A stretch of DNA of 64,000 nt from Acidobacteriaceae bacterium (GTDB lineage: Bacteria > Acidobacteriota > Terriglobia > Terriglobales > Acidobacteriaceae), in NCBI GenBank assembly GCA_030041045.1, contig JASHOQ010000074.1, positions 42,532 through 106,531 on the forward strand, given 5' to 3'. Under the pieces are notes generated by a model. It had not been told where the DNA came from. It did no database searches and worked only from the letters and a program-made list of their open reading frames with translations. This document shows positions 54,438 to 63,473 of this stretch, piece by piece (position 1 is the first letter of the stretch; each line of letters opens with the position of its first letter). Position numbers and translations under genes: made by a program.

Positions 54438-55940
54438 ATGAGTCTGCGGACTTTGATTCCGTGCCTTTTCTGTTTTCTGTCGGCCGCTGTGGGCAGTGGC
54501 CTTGCACAAAGTCAGGCGCAACTTGAATGTGAACAGGCGGCAGCCCAGGCCTATGAGGCTTGCCTGAAGAACGGTATACCCTGCATCCCTGGGGAACCGA
54601 ACTGCGGTGCCCACAAGGGATCTCCAGCCCAGTGCTTGCCTGCATACAACGCCAGTTATCAACGCTGCCAGCCGAGCTTCAATTGGTCCGGGTTCGTCCC
54701 AGGGGCAAATGCAGCCTGGCCGTCGGGCCGGGAGTCGGCTGTCTACTGGAACGATGCCCAAGGCAACTTCTGGCTATTCGGCGGATTTGGATTGAGTGCC
54801 CCGGCCGGAACCTTCGGAGGAGCTGCGGCGCCCATCAACGATCTCTGGAAATATACGCCCACCGGATCTCCCGGAACCGTGGGGACCTGGAAGCAGTTGG
54901 GCGGAAGCGACCAACCGCCGGTTGCAAACTCCTCGACCATGCCGGGGGGGCGGGCAGGGGCTGCCTTCGCCGTCGACGCCAAGGGCAATGTTTGGATCTT
55001 CGGGGGAGTTGGCTACGGCCCCAACACCTATGGCGCCCTCAACGACCTTTGGGAGTACACCCCCGGCGCCGGCGCGGGAACCTGGAAGCTGGTGTGGAGC
55101 AGCGGCCCCAGCGTGGTAAATCAGTCCGGCAACTACGGCACGACAGGCGCCGCGTCCTCTGCAAACGCACCGGGTGGACGGTGGAATTCAGTCTGCTGGT
55201 TCGATGCCAACGGAAATTTCTTCTTGTTCGGAGGGTTTGCCATCGGCTCACTGGGAGGCGCGGCGTGGTTCCTGAACGACCTATGGGAGTTCAGTCCGGG
55301 CTCTGGCATGTGGACCTGGCTCGGCGGGCAAACCGCAGCCGGCAAGGGTGGTACTGTGACGACGCCGGGCATGCCCGGAGGCAGAGCGGGCGCGAGCTAC
55401 TGGAGTGATGGCAAGGGGAACGTGTGGATTCTCGGAGGAGAAGGATTCGATTCAACCGGAAGTCTCGGCGCACTGAATGACCTGTGGTCCTATAACTCGG
55501 GCAACGGACAGTGGTCGATGGTGAGCGGATCTGCCACCGTTGCCGGCGCTACCGGCAATTATGGCCAGCAGGGCACTCCGTCGGCAAATAATGCCCCGCC
55601 GGGGCGCAGCCAGGCCACGGCTTGGAAAGACTCGCAAGGGAACCTCTGGCTGTTCGGCGGAACCAATGCCGATACATGGATTGTCGACTCCCCTCCGCCG
55701 CTCTTGCAGAATCTGTTCGACGACACCTGGGTGTATAGCCCCGCCTCCGGTACATGGGATTGGGTGGGTGGTCCGCAAGGAACCAATTCGACGACCGCTC
55801 CAGGAGCCCGTGCCGGCGCCGCGGCCTGGCCCGAGTATTTTCCGATCGTCTGGCTGATGGGGGGATACGGAGTCGATTCGCCGGCTCAGTACCCGGTGTA
55901 CTTATACGATCTGTGGTCCGGAAACGGAACGGTCTACTAA
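54438..55940 (+). CDS. Exported kelch-repeat protein
   Basis: 500 residues with a signal peptide (SLRTLIPCLFCFLSAAVGSG). A short Cys-rich N-terminal part (ECEQAAAQAYEACLKNGIPC) leads to about six kelch-like blades with the pattern GxxxxxxDxxGNxWxFGG...NDLWxY (for example GKGNVWILGGEGFDSTGSLG and ALNDLWSYNSGNGQWSMVSG). This predicts a seven-bladed or near-complete beta-propeller in the periplasm or outside the cell, probably for binding. No catalytic residues of galactose oxidase are apparent. Asparagine/glycine richness is typical of such propellers. Confidence 0.88.
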   Translation: MSLRTLIPCLFCFLSAAVGSGLAQSQAQLECEQAAAQAYEACLKNGIPCIPGEPNCGAHKGSPAQCLPAYNASYQRCQPSFNWSGFVPGANAAWPSGRESAVYWNDAQGNFWLFGGFGLSAPAGTFGGAAAPINDLWKYTPTGSPGTVGTWKQLGGSDQPPVANSSTMPGGRAGAAFAVDAKGNVWIFGGVGYGPNTYGALNDLWEYTPGAGAGTWKLVWSSGPSVVNQSGNYGTTGAASSANAPGGRWNSVCWFDANGNFFLFGGFAIGSLGGAAWFLNDLWEFSPGSGMWTWLGGQTAAGKGGTVTTPGMPGGRAGASYWSDGKGNVWILGGEGFDSTGSLGALNDLWSYNSGNGQWSMVSGSATVAGATGNYGQQGTPSANNAPPGRSQATAWKDSQGNLWLFGGTNADTWIVDSPPPLLQNLFDDTWVYSPASGTWDWVGGPQGTNSTTAPGARAGAAAWPEYFPIVWLMGGYGVDSPAQYPVYLYDLWSGNGTVY

Positions 55941-55965
55941 AGAAGTTGAGCCGTGCTTTTTCCGC

Positions 55966-56512
55966 CGACTTGCCGACCCGCTGACTTGCTGACCCGCCAA
56001 CCCGCTGGGTGCCCCGTCCAAGCTTTGCTTGGGCGGGGAATCGCCGACTCGCCGGGGTGCCCCATCCTTGGCGCGTCTTTGCTTTTGCGCCTAGGGTGGG
56101 AAAGCACAGATCTCGGCATGGACCCGCCGACTCGCTGACCCGCCGACTCGCTGAATTGCTGACCCGCCGACCCGCTGGGTGCCCCGTCCAAGCTTTGCTT
56201 GGGCGGGGAATCGCCGACTCGCCGGGGTGCCCCATCCTTGGCGCGTCTTTGCTTTTGCGCCTAGGGTGGGAAAGCACAGACCTCGGCACGGACCCGCCGA
56301 CCCGCTGGCTCGATGACTTGCTGACTCGCTAATCTGTTGACTCGCTGACTTGCTGACCCGCCAACCCGCTGGGTGCCCCGTCCAAGCTTTGCTTGGGCGG
56401 GGAATCGCCGACTCGCCGGGGTGCCCCATCCTTGGCGCGTCTATGCTTTTGCGCCTAGGGTGGGAAAGCACAGACCTCGGCACGGACCCGCCGACTCGCT
56501 GACTCGCCAACT
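55966..56512. repeat. Three-copy composite repeat array
   Basis: Three copies of a unit (landmark GGGTGCCCCGTCC at 56007, 56177 and 56371; spacings 170 and 194) with near-identical sequence. Each holds CCCCGTCCAAGC-TTT-GCTTGGGCGGGG, then CCCCATCCTTGGCGC...GCGCCTAGGGTGGG, then a CTGACTCG-type octamer tract that differs in length between copies. No gene in this 593-base gap. Confidence 0.9.
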
Positions 56513-56520
56513 TCCCCTGC

Positions 56521-56526
56521 CATAAT
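56521..56526 (+). promoter_or_regulatory. Candidate -10 of nagA
   Basis: CATAAT ends 7 bases before the nagA ATG. CTGACT, part of the last octamer repeat (56499-56504), sits at -35 position with a 16-base spacer. The layout predicts a leaderless or nearly leaderless mRNA. Confidence 0.4.
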
Positions 56527-56533
56527 TGTCTCC

Positions 56534-57721
56534 ATGCCCACCATCACCGCCGCACGCCTCTGGAACGGCACGTCTCTCTTCGAAAATCCCCTGCTGGAAA
56601 TTGAAGACGGCCGCATCGCGTCGATAACCTCCCGCGCGGCGGGCAAAGCTCCTGGCGCAGCGTCGTCCGGCGATTACGACTTCCCCGCCGCCACGCTCGC
56701 GCCCGCATTTTTCGACGTGCACATCCACGGCGCTGCCGGCCATGACGTGATGGAAGCCACGCCGGACGCCCTCGGCAAGATCGGCGCATTCCTCGCCTCC
56801 CGCGGCACGGGGAGTTTCCTCGCCACTACCGTCACCGCCCCGCTCGACATGACCCTGCGCGCCCTCGAAGGCCTCGCCCGCCTCATCGACCACCCCGATT
56901 CCTTCGATCCGCAACACCGCGCCGCGCGCCCCATCGGCATCCATCTCGAAGGACCATTTCTCTCCCACGCCAAGTGCGGCGTGCAGCCCAAGGAATATTT
57001 GCTCGAGCCCGACATCGCCGTCTTCGACAAGCTCTATGAAGCCGCCGGCGGCCACGCGCGCCTCATGACCCTCGCACCGGAGCTGCCCGGCGCCATCGAG
57101 CTCGCCGCCCACGCCATCGGGCGCGGTGTGCGCGTCTCCGTCGGCCACTCCGACGCCAAGGCCGCCGAGACCCGCGCCGCCATTGCCGCCGGAGCCGTGA
57201 GCGCCACGCATACCTTCAACGCCATGCGCGCCCTCGACCATCGCGAGCCCGGCATTTTGGGAACCGTGCTCGCCACGCGCACGCTCTTCGCCGAGCTGGT
57301 TTGTGACGGCATTCACGTCGCGCCGGAGATTGTCGACCTCTGGTGGCGCATGAAAGGCCCGGACCGCGCCATCCTCATCACCGACGCCATGGCCGCCGCG
57401 GGCATGCCCGACGGCGAGTACACCCTGGGCAACTTCGCCGTGCAGGTGGCCGATGGCCGCGCCATGGCCCGCGGCGTGCTCGCCGGCAGCGTCCTCACCC
57501 TCGACCGGGCGCTCCAGAACTTCATCGCCTTCACCGGCGCGCCCCTCGACCAGGCCCTTCGCCTGCTCACCGTGAACCCCGCCGCCATGACCGGATTCTC
57601 GACCGGCTTCTCCGCGCAAGTCGGCTCCATCGCGGTCGGCGCACCCGCCAATCTGGTCGCCGTCGACGCACAGGGCAGGCTCCTCGGTTCGATCCACAAC
57701 GGCGAACTGATTCAGCAATGA
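56534..57721 (+). CDS. nagA: N-acetylglucosamine-6-phosphate deacetylase
   Basis: 395 residues, amidohydrolase TIM barrel. Converts GlcNAc-6-phosphate to glucosamine-6-phosphate and acetate. Blocks: FFDVHIHGAAGHDVMEATPD (metal His pair), GIHLEGPFLSHAKCGVQPKE, VSVGHSDAKAAETRAAIAAG, ATHTFNAMRALDHREPGILG, LVCDGIHVAPE and the catalytic Asp in ILITDAMAAAGMPDGEY. All are typical. A sugar kinase of the BadF/GlcNAc-kinase type is convergent immediately downstream, suggesting amino-sugar recycling or chitin use. No nagB gene is seen. Confidence 0.95.
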   Translation: MPTITAARLWNGTSLFENPLLEIEDGRIASITSRAAGKAPGAASSGDYDFPAATLAPAFFDVHIHGAAGHDVMEATPDALGKIGAFLASRGTGSFLATTVTAPLDMTLRALEGLARLIDHPDSFDPQHRAARPIGIHLEGPFLSHAKCGVQPKEYLLEPDIAVFDKLYEAAGGHARLMTLAPELPGAIELAAHAIGRGVRVSVGHSDAKAAETRAAIAAGAVSATHTFNAMRALDHREPGILGTVLATRTLFAELVCDGIHVAPEIVDLWWRMKGPDRAILITDAMAAAGMPDGEYTLGNFAVQVADGRAMARGVLAGSVLTLDRALQNFIAFTGAPLDQALRLLTVNPAAMTGFSTGFSAQVGSIAVGAPANLVAVDAQGRLLGSIHNGELIQQ

Positions 57722-57727
57722 GCGCGA

Positions 57728-57852
57728 GTGCCCCATCCATTCGCCGCTCTTTGCGAATGGGTGGGAAGGTGCGAACCCAAACCCGAGTGTCCTCCTGAGC
57801 GATGTTGGGAGTGCATTGCACTCCCAACGAGTCGAAGGACCTGCGGTTGCAT
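57728..57852. repeat. GTGCCCC hairpin and variable-stem repeat copy 5
   Basis: GTGCCCCATCCATTCGC...GCGAATGGGTGGG (57728-57767), then GTCCTCCTGAGCGAT with the 12-bp stem GTTGGGAGTGCA/TGCACTCCCAAC and GAGTCGAAGGACCTGCGG (57787-57848). Confidence 0.8.
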
Positions 57853-57896
57853 TTCGGCAAGCTCCCGGTTCACCAGCCTCGGCTCTGTTCCCTGGT

Positions 57897-58862
57897 TCAC
57901 TTGGTCCCTTGTTCCCTGCCTTCCGCCAGCCTTCCCGCCCGCCACAGCGCCCCCTCGAGCGGCACCACGCCTTCGCGCCCTACCGGCATCTCGGGCGCTG
58001 CCGCTTGCAGTCCTGCAAAAAACGCCTCGCGCACCAGCCGCATCTTCTCAATCACGCCGCCCGTCCACGCAGCCGGAACTTCGCCCACAATTCCATGCTT
58101 GCGCTTGAGCTTCGCGCGCACCAAGAGCACAAACCGCGCCAGATCGTCCGCGGCCTGCTGCAACACGCCCTGCGCCACCGCGTCGCCTGCCTCGGCCAGC
58201 TCGCTGATCGCCGGCGCCAGCGCGGCAAAGTCCGGCCCCGGCGTGCCGTCGCCGCGATTCACCAGCTCATCGAGCGAGCGCGTGCCCCATATCTCGCCTA
58301 CACGTTCGAGGATGCGCGTCGGCTCCTCGCGATCGTAGGCGTGCAGCGCTCGCCGGATCGCATGCAGCCCGATCCAATAGCCCGATCCCTCATCGCCCAG
58401 CCGCGAGCTCCATCCGCCGGCGCTCTCTGTGCTTCCATCTGGAGCGCGCCCCACCGTATTCGAGCCCGTGCCCGCAATCTGCAGAATCCCCGGCCCTCCC
58501 TGGAAGGCCGCATCCAGCGCGATCACCTCGTCGCCCACCACCTCCGAGCGCTCCACCTGAAAATCCCAAAACACCGCCGTGATCCACTCGGGAATCCCCG
58601 GCATGCTGGCGCTGGCCACGCCGCAACTCGCCGCGCGCACACTCGTGACCCCGGCCTGCGCGTACACCTCCCGGAGCAGCGCGCGCAGATTTTCTTCGGC
58701 CGCCGCCGCGCCCACGCGCAGCCGCTTGATCGATCCGCTCTCGGCATGCGCCAGCACGCGACGCGGCTCATCGCCTGCGCCCGCGCCCGCATCAGCGCCC
58801 GTTTCCACAATCGACGCGCGCGTGTGCGTGCCGCCGCCGTCGATCCCCAGGACAACACTCAT
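57897..58862 (-). CDS. BadF/BadG/GlcNAc-kinase family sugar kinase
   Basis: 321 residues with the ASKHA ATPase fold. Phosphate-1 motif LGIDGGGTHTRASIVE, connecting AGTGSNTVGRAPDG, and the glycine-rich SRLGDEGSGYWIGLHAIRRA all match the N-acetylglucosamine kinase branch. AAWTGGVIEKMRLVREAF is the adenosine region. With nagA next door, GlcNAc phosphorylation is the likely role. ATG 58862 (MSVVLGIDGG) chosen; the upstream extension is basic and unsupported. The last residues (EGREQGTK) are encoded by a short GGTTCACTTGGTCCCTTGTT-type tandem repeat, so the original stop was probably replaced. Confidence 0.88.
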   Translation of the reverse strand: MSVVLGIDGGGTHTRASIVETGADAGAGAGDEPRRVLAHAESGSIKRLRVGAAAAEENLRALLREVYAQAGVTSVRAASCGVASASMPGIPEWITAVFWDFQVERSEVVGDEVIALDAAFQGGPGILQIAGTGSNTVGRAPDGSTESAGGWSSRLGDEGSGYWIGLHAIRRALHAYDREEPTRILERVGEIWGTRSLDELVNRGDGTPGPDFAALAPAISELAEAGDAVAQGVLQQAADDLARFVLLVRAKLKRKHGIVGEVPAAWTGGVIEKMRLVREAFFAGLQAAAPEMPVGREGVVPLEGALWRAGRLAEGREQGTK

Positions 58863-58881
58863 TCTTCCTTTTCCGCTCCTC

Positions 58882-60258
58882 TTACTTCTCCGCCTCGCCC
58901 CCGCCATCGCGCAGCGTGCCCGAGAGAATGTTCAAACTGCCATCGTTCTTGGGCGCTGTTAATCCCAGCATCCGCGTCATCCACGGATAAAGATTCACAT
59001 TCTCGAACGGCGCCACCGTCTTGCCTGCCACAAGATCCGGCCCCTCCGCGAAGAAGCTCGCCTTCATCTCCGGCACAAGGCGAGGATCGAAGCCATGCAT
59101 ACCCAGCTCAGGTTTGCCCCCGCCATCGGCCGGCGCACGCGCGCGAATGGCGTACGGCCCCGTGGCCACAATCACCGGATCGCCCGCACGCGCATTCGCG
59201 TTGGAATGCAGCTCGGCGGGCACATTCTTCAACCGGTACACCATGAACTGCGAGGAGACGCGCTTGAGCTCCTCGTACGCGCGCGCGCGATCGTCCTCGC
59301 TCTCTGCGTAGAGCAGCGCGCCATCGGTCTCGAACCCCTTGAAGTCCGCGAACTGGTCGAGCGTGATCCAGTCACCCTCCGACTTCGCCATGCCGTGATC
59401 GCTCACCACCACCAGGTCGATGGGCAATCCGGTCGCGTCCAGTGCGGCTTTGAGCTTGCCCACCAGCGCATCCATCTTTAGAACCGCCGCGCGCGTCTCG
59501 GGCGCGTCCGGCCCGTGCTCGTGCCCTTCATGATCCGGCTCCGAATAATAAATGGCGATAAAATGCGGCCGCTCCTCGGCGGGCAGCCTGAGCAGCGCCG
59601 CCGCATCGTCAATCCTCGCCTGTTCGGCTGCGGCGCTCGCTTGCGCCTTCTCGTCAAAGTGCGCGTACCATGTGGGCCGCTCGCCGGCAATTTCCGCTTC
59701 CGATCCCGGCCACAACAGGCACGCCGTGCGCATGCCCTTGCTCTCCGCCAGGCTCCAGATGGGCACGCCGCCATACCATGAGCCGTCGGCCACATCTTCG
59801 GCGTCGCTCATCGAGAAGTGCGCCTTGCGCGCCGGATCGTAAAAGTGATTGCCCACAATGCCGTGATGCTCGGGATACAAACCTGTCACCATCGTCAGGT
59901 GATTGGGAAATGTGAGCGAGGGGTAGCTGGGCAACATGCCCTCCGGAGCCCACACGCCCTCCCTGCCCAGCGCGAGCAGATGCGTGGCATGATCGCGCCG
60001 CGCGTAGTCCCAGCGCAATCCATCGAGCGAGACCAGCACCACGTAATGCTGCTGCTCGGCCCACGCGGAGTTCGGCCCGTGGTCGACGTGCGTAAGCGGA
60101 AGCGCCGGATCGAGTCCTGCCTGGGCTGCGGCGGCAGCGGCCAGCAAAGCAAACAGCAGCGCGAGAACGCTACTGCGGCCCAGCTTGGCGCGGCGGGCCG
60201 GCGCAAGGCGGGTCGCGCGCGCCGGCGCGCGTCCTTGCATCGGAGAGTCCATCCGCAT
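58882..60258 (-). CDS. Exported nucleotide pyrophosphatase/phosphodiesterase (alkaline phosphatase superfamily)
   Basis: 458 residues with a signal peptide (LALLFALLAAAAAAQAG). Ectonucleotide pyrophosphatase/phosphodiesterase features: VSLDGLRWDYAR (metal Asp), the catalytic threonine in YPSLTFPNHLTMVTGLYPEH, YYSEPDHEGHEHGPD, and VVVSDHGMAKSEG, plus a late HGFDP. All metal ligands appear intact. Acts in the periplasm or outside, cleaving nucleotides or lipid phosphodiesters. The long upstream frame extension comes from repeats and is not used. The ATG at 60258 is one of three close candidates (60252, 60240). It follows the metallophosphoesterase gene. Confidence 0.88.
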   Translation of the reverse strand: MRMDSPMQGRAPARATRLAPARRAKLGRSSVLALLFALLAAAAAAQAGLDPALPLTHVDHGPNSAWAEQQHYVVLVSLDGLRWDYARRDHATHLLALGREGVWAPEGMLPSYPSLTFPNHLTMVTGLYPEHHGIVGNHFYDPARKAHFSMSDAEDVADGSWYGGVPIWSLAESKGMRTACLLWPGSEAEIAGERPTWYAHFDEKAQASAAAEQARIDDAAALLRLPAEERPHFIAIYYSEPDHEGHEHGPDAPETRAAVLKMDALVGKLKAALDATGLPIDLVVVSDHGMAKSEGDWITLDQFADFKGFETDGALLYAESEDDRARAYEELKRVSSQFMVYRLKNVPAELHSNANARAGDPVIVATGPYAIRARAPADGGGKPELGMHGFDPRLVPEMKASFFAEGPDLVAGKTVAPFENVNLYPWMTRMLGLTAPKNDGSLNILSGTLRDGGGEAEK

Positions 60259-60296
60259 TAGCTTATCGCACGCGACTCGCGCCACAGAACCCGGCT

Positions 60297-60400
60297 GCCC
60301 CATCCCTTTCGCGCTCTTGCGAAAGGCGTGGGAAAGGACAGTCTGCGGCGCTGACTCACTGACTTGCTGACTTGCCGGCCCGCCGACTTGCTCACTTGCC
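60297..60400. repeat. GTGCCCC-type hairpin and octamer tract
   Basis: CCCCATCCCTTTCGC...GCGAAAGGCGTGGG (60298-60332), then CTGACTCACTGACTTGCTG-type octamers (60350-60400) ending close to the metallophosphoesterase stop codon. Confidence 0.75.
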
Positions 60401-60406
60401 AGGTGC

Positions 60407-61891
60407 CTACTTCCCCGCGCACACGCACTCCCGGTACGCCTCCGCCTCATCGTGGTCCAGCGCGCAAACATACATCGGCCAGAAGAGCTTGAGTTCATCC
60501 GCCCGGCCGCCTGCGCCCGCAAAGTAGTGGCTCAGGTAGCTCTCGCTCACCGGCGTCTGCGCCGCGCCATCGGCCGCAAATTTCTCCACCAGGTCGCCTA
60601 CGGCAGGGGCTGAAAACGCCGGCTCATCATAATCCTTCGCGTAGTCGTACTCTTCACTCCACTCCGTGCCCACGCCGGTTTGATTGGAGGCTGCAAACAC
60701 GCGATAGTCGACCAGCATCGCCGACGCCGGATCGATCGCCGCCACCGTAAACGCCGGATCGTTGCCGTCGACGGGCGAAATGGACGGAACCATCTTCACT
60801 GCCACCGGCTGATGCAAGCCCGCGGATTTTCGATCGATCAGCAGCCGCAGCTCGTCCATGTGCGTGTGCGCAAAAATGGCCAGTTGAATTACATCGCCGT
60901 ATCTGGCCAGCGTCTCGGCCAGCTCCTCCGAGGAAAGAAACATCTGCGGCTGCTCGTCCGCGCACAGGTTCCCGCTCCTGATCGCAGTCGAGTAGGGATC
61001 CACCCCCGGGGGAATGTGCGCCATCACCCACACCTTTTCCTTTTGGCTCCGCGCATCGTCGAGCTGCTGCTTGAGCCACGCAATCTGGCTCGCTGCCGCT
61101 GGCGCGTCGGGCCGGCCTTCGCAGGTCTTGTATTTGCGCGCCATGAACACGTCGTCCAGCACCACCATGCGCGTGTGCGGAATGGGCAGCGCCGCGTTGA
61201 AATCCCCGCCGGCGGCAAAATCTTCTTCCGCCGTCTTCCTCTCCGGCGCCGGAAAATCCGCAGCCGCAATCTTTCCCGTGTCCGCCAGAAACGCGCTGTG
61301 CGCGTCGAGCTGGTAATCGCCGCAATCGGAGTCGTTGTTGCCCAGCGCCTCATACACCGGCACGCCGGGAAACGCTTCGCGCAGCTCGCCCATCACAAAC
61401 GCAATCGTCTTCTCCACAAAGGCGCGGTAATCGCCCGGCAAGGCCTGCGGAAAAAGCGCCTTGTATTTGCAGTCGAACGAGTGCGCCATCAGGTCGCCGC
61501 TCACGGTGATGAACTTCGCGCCGCCCGCGTCCGCGCGCATGGCGCGCAGGCTCGAGGCCAGCAACGGATACGACGTGTCCGCGCCGCGCGTCTGGCAATT
61601 CTCTTCGAGACCGCTGAAACTCTGCTCGCGGTCGGCAGAATCCGGCGCAGCCAGAATCGCCTTCCATCCACTCTCCGGCGCCGCCGCCAGCTTCGCCACC
61701 TTGCCCGGATCCCAGAAGGGCTCAAAGTGAATGTCGCTCACCATCAGCGCCTTCACCGTCTCCGGCGCCGCACCCTTCGGCCCTGGCGCATGTTGCGCAA
61801 ACGCCTCGGCCCCGAACCCGGCCGCGCAGCCGCAGAGCGCAATCACTCCAGCGAAGAAGGGCGAGAGAACAGCCCTTGAATTTCTTGTCAT
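60407..61891 (-). CDS. Exported metallophosphoesterase (acid sphingomyelinase-like)
   Basis: 494 residues with a signal peptide (FFAGVIALCGCAAGFGAEAF; a lipoprotein form is possible given Cys in LCGCAAG). Calcineurin-type metal motifs: MVSDIHFEPFWD, TVSGDLMAHSFD, LGNNDSDCGDYQLD, VMAHIPPGVDPYS and FAHTHMDELRL. The spacing and GNNDS block fit acid sphingomyelinase-like phosphodiesterases. Several cysteines in the mature part could form disulfides. Likely substrates are nucleotides or phospholipid head groups outside the membrane. It is followed by the phosphodiesterase gene on the same strand, 149 bases later. Confidence 0.88.
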   Translation of the reverse strand: MTRNSRAVLSPFFAGVIALCGCAAGFGAEAFAQHAPGPKGAAPETVKALMVSDIHFEPFWDPGKVAKLAAAPESGWKAILAAPDSADREQSFSGLEENCQTRGADTSYPLLASSLRAMRADAGGAKFITVSGDLMAHSFDCKYKALFPQALPGDYRAFVEKTIAFVMGELREAFPGVPVYEALGNNDSDCGDYQLDAHSAFLADTGKIAAADFPAPERKTAEEDFAAGGDFNAALPIPHTRMVVLDDVFMARKYKTCEGRPDAPAAASQIAWLKQQLDDARSQKEKVWVMAHIPPGVDPYSTAIRSGNLCADEQPQMFLSSEELAETLARYGDVIQLAIFAHTHMDELRLLIDRKSAGLHQPVAVKMVPSISPVDGNDPAFTVAAIDPASAMLVDYRVFAASNQTGVGTEWSEEYDYAKDYDEPAFSAPAVGDLVEKFAADGAAQTPVSESYLSHYFAGAGGRADELKLFWPMYVCALDHDEAEAYRECVCAGK

Positions 61892-61971
61892 GCAATCTCC
61901 CCACGAACGGGATCTGGCCGTTGCAGCCGATCGTCTCCAATCGGGCTGCGCCTAGAATAACCCGCTCCAAC

Positions 61972-62022
61972 CGGCTCGCTCGGCTAACTCCGCCAACTCC
62001 GCTGACTCCGCTGCCGTATCCT
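61972..62022 (+). promoter_or_regulatory. Repeat tract and candidate -10 upstream of GH27
   Basis: CGGCTAACTCCGCCAACTCC-type units (61980-62010) are followed by TATCCT (62017-62022), which ends 6 bases before the GH27 ATG. It resembles the leaderless layout at lexA and nagA, but the -10 is only 4 of 6 and no -35 is seen. Confidence 0.35.
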
Positions 62023-62028
62023 TTCCTC

Positions 62029-63417
62029 ATGGTCCCCCGCAGGCTTCTTTCGGCCCTCCTGCTCAGCGTCCTTCCCTGCGTCGCCCGCTCACTCGCCGCG
62101 CAAACCCTCGCACCCACGCCGCCCATGGGCTGGAACAGTTGGGACGCCTACGGCCTCACCATCGATGAAGAGCAATTCAAGGCCAACACGCAGGTGCTCG
62201 CCGGCCTGGAGCAATACGGCTGGCAATACGCCGTCATCGACGAAGGCTGGTATATGGCCAACCCGCAAGGCAAGACCGTGGCCGACCGCCAATATCTCTG
62301 GAACGCCAACGGCCTGCTCCTGCCCGCTCCCGGTCGTTTCCCCTCCGCGGCCAACGGCGCCGGCTTCAAACCTCTGGCCGGCTGGGTGCATGCGCAGGGA
62401 CTCAAATTCGGCATTCACATCGTGCGCGGCATTCCCCGCCAGGTGGTCGCGGCCAACCTGCCCATTGCGGGCTCAAACTTTTCCGCTGCCGACGCTGCCG
62501 ACACCGCCAGCCCCTGCCCATGGGATGAAGGCAACTGGGGCGTGAAGGACAATCCCGCCGGCCAGGCGTATTACGACTCCATGCTGCGCCTCTACGCCTC
62601 GTGGGGCGTAGACTTTCTCAAAGTCGACTGCATCGCCGACCGTCCCTACCGTCCCACCGAGATCCGCCAGATCGCCGAAGCCATCGGCAAAACCGGCCGG
62701 CCCATCCTGCTCAGCCTCTCGCCGGGACCCACCGCTCTCGCGCACGCGGCGGAAGTGGCAAAGTACGCACAGATGTGGCGCATCGCCGACGATCATTGGG
62801 ACAGCTGGACCTTCGCGCACAAGCCGGACGAGGGCGAGTTCCCCTTCGGCCTGCGCGATGAATTCGACCGCATCGCGCAGTGGTACGTCTACGTCGGTCC
62901 CGGCAACTGGCCCGATGCCGACATGCTTGCCATGGGCTGGCTCGGCCCCAGTCCCGGCTGGGGCCAGGCGCGACCGTCGCGGCTCACACCCGAGGAAGAG
63001 CGCACGCAGTTTGCGCTCTGGTGCATTACGCGCTCGCCGCTCATCCTCGGCGCCAACCTCACCCGCCTTGACGACGTGACCCGCTCGCTCCTCGCCAGCC
63101 AGAACCTCCTCTTCATGAACCAGAACATCACTTACAGCCGTCCCGTCGATGCTTCCGCGCTCGGCCCCGGGTTTGAGAACGCACGCGTCTGGCGCGCCTC
63201 CATCAACGAACCCGGCGCCCGTGGCTACGCTGAGTATTTCGGCTTCTTCAATCTCGCCGATACGCCGGCGACGCTGCGCATCACCTGGAAGCAGCTCGGC
63301 CTCGATGGAGCTAGGCACTCCGCGCAAAACCTTTGGGACGACTCCACCACGAAAGACGCCAAAGACATCGGCGTGACGCTGCCCCCGCACGGCAGCGCCA
63401 TTTTTGAAGTGCACTGA
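62029..63417 (+). CDS. Exported alpha-galactosidase (GH27)
   Basis: 462 residues with a signal peptide (LLSALLLSVLPCVARSLAAQ). The GH27 barrel opens with TPPMGWNSWDAYGLTIDEEQ and YAVIDEGWYMANPQG. The nucleophile is Asp200 in VDFLKVDCIAD. The acid/base is probably Asp255 in WRIADDHWDSW. The C-terminal beta domain runs to IGVTLPPHGSAIFEV. It removes alpha-linked galactose, for example from galactomannan or raffinose-type sugars, or pectin side chains. ATG 62029 fits the signal peptide. The in-frame upstream part overlaps the metallophosphoesterase gene and is not used. Confidence 0.94.
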   Translation: MVPRRLLSALLLSVLPCVARSLAAQTLAPTPPMGWNSWDAYGLTIDEEQFKANTQVLAGLEQYGWQYAVIDEGWYMANPQGKTVADRQYLWNANGLLLPAPGRFPSAANGAGFKPLAGWVHAQGLKFGIHIVRGIPRQVVAANLPIAGSNFSAADAADTASPCPWDEGNWGVKDNPAGQAYYDSMLRLYASWGVDFLKVDCIADRPYRPTEIRQIAEAIGKTGRPILLSLSPGPTALAHAAEVAKYAQMWRIADDHWDSWTFAHKPDEGEFPFGLRDEFDRIAQWYVYVGPGNWPDADMLAMGWLGPSPGWGQARPSRLTPEEERTQFALWCITRSPLILGANLTRLDDVTRSLLASQNLLFMNQNITYSRPVDASALGPGFENARVWRASINEPGARGYAEYFGFFNLADTPATLRITWKQLGLDGARHSAQNLWDDSTTKDAKDIGVTLPPHGSAIFEVH

Positions 63418-63473
63418 GGTCACCGAGGAAGCACGGCCCGTCAAGCTCCTTGAAGCTCATGCACGCGAATGGA

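Noticed and set aside
56007..56490. Possible CRISPR array
   Set aside because: The repeated units are 170-194 bp, themselves hairpin-rich and nearly identical throughout. There are no short repeats with unique spacers of uniform length and no cas genes in the window.
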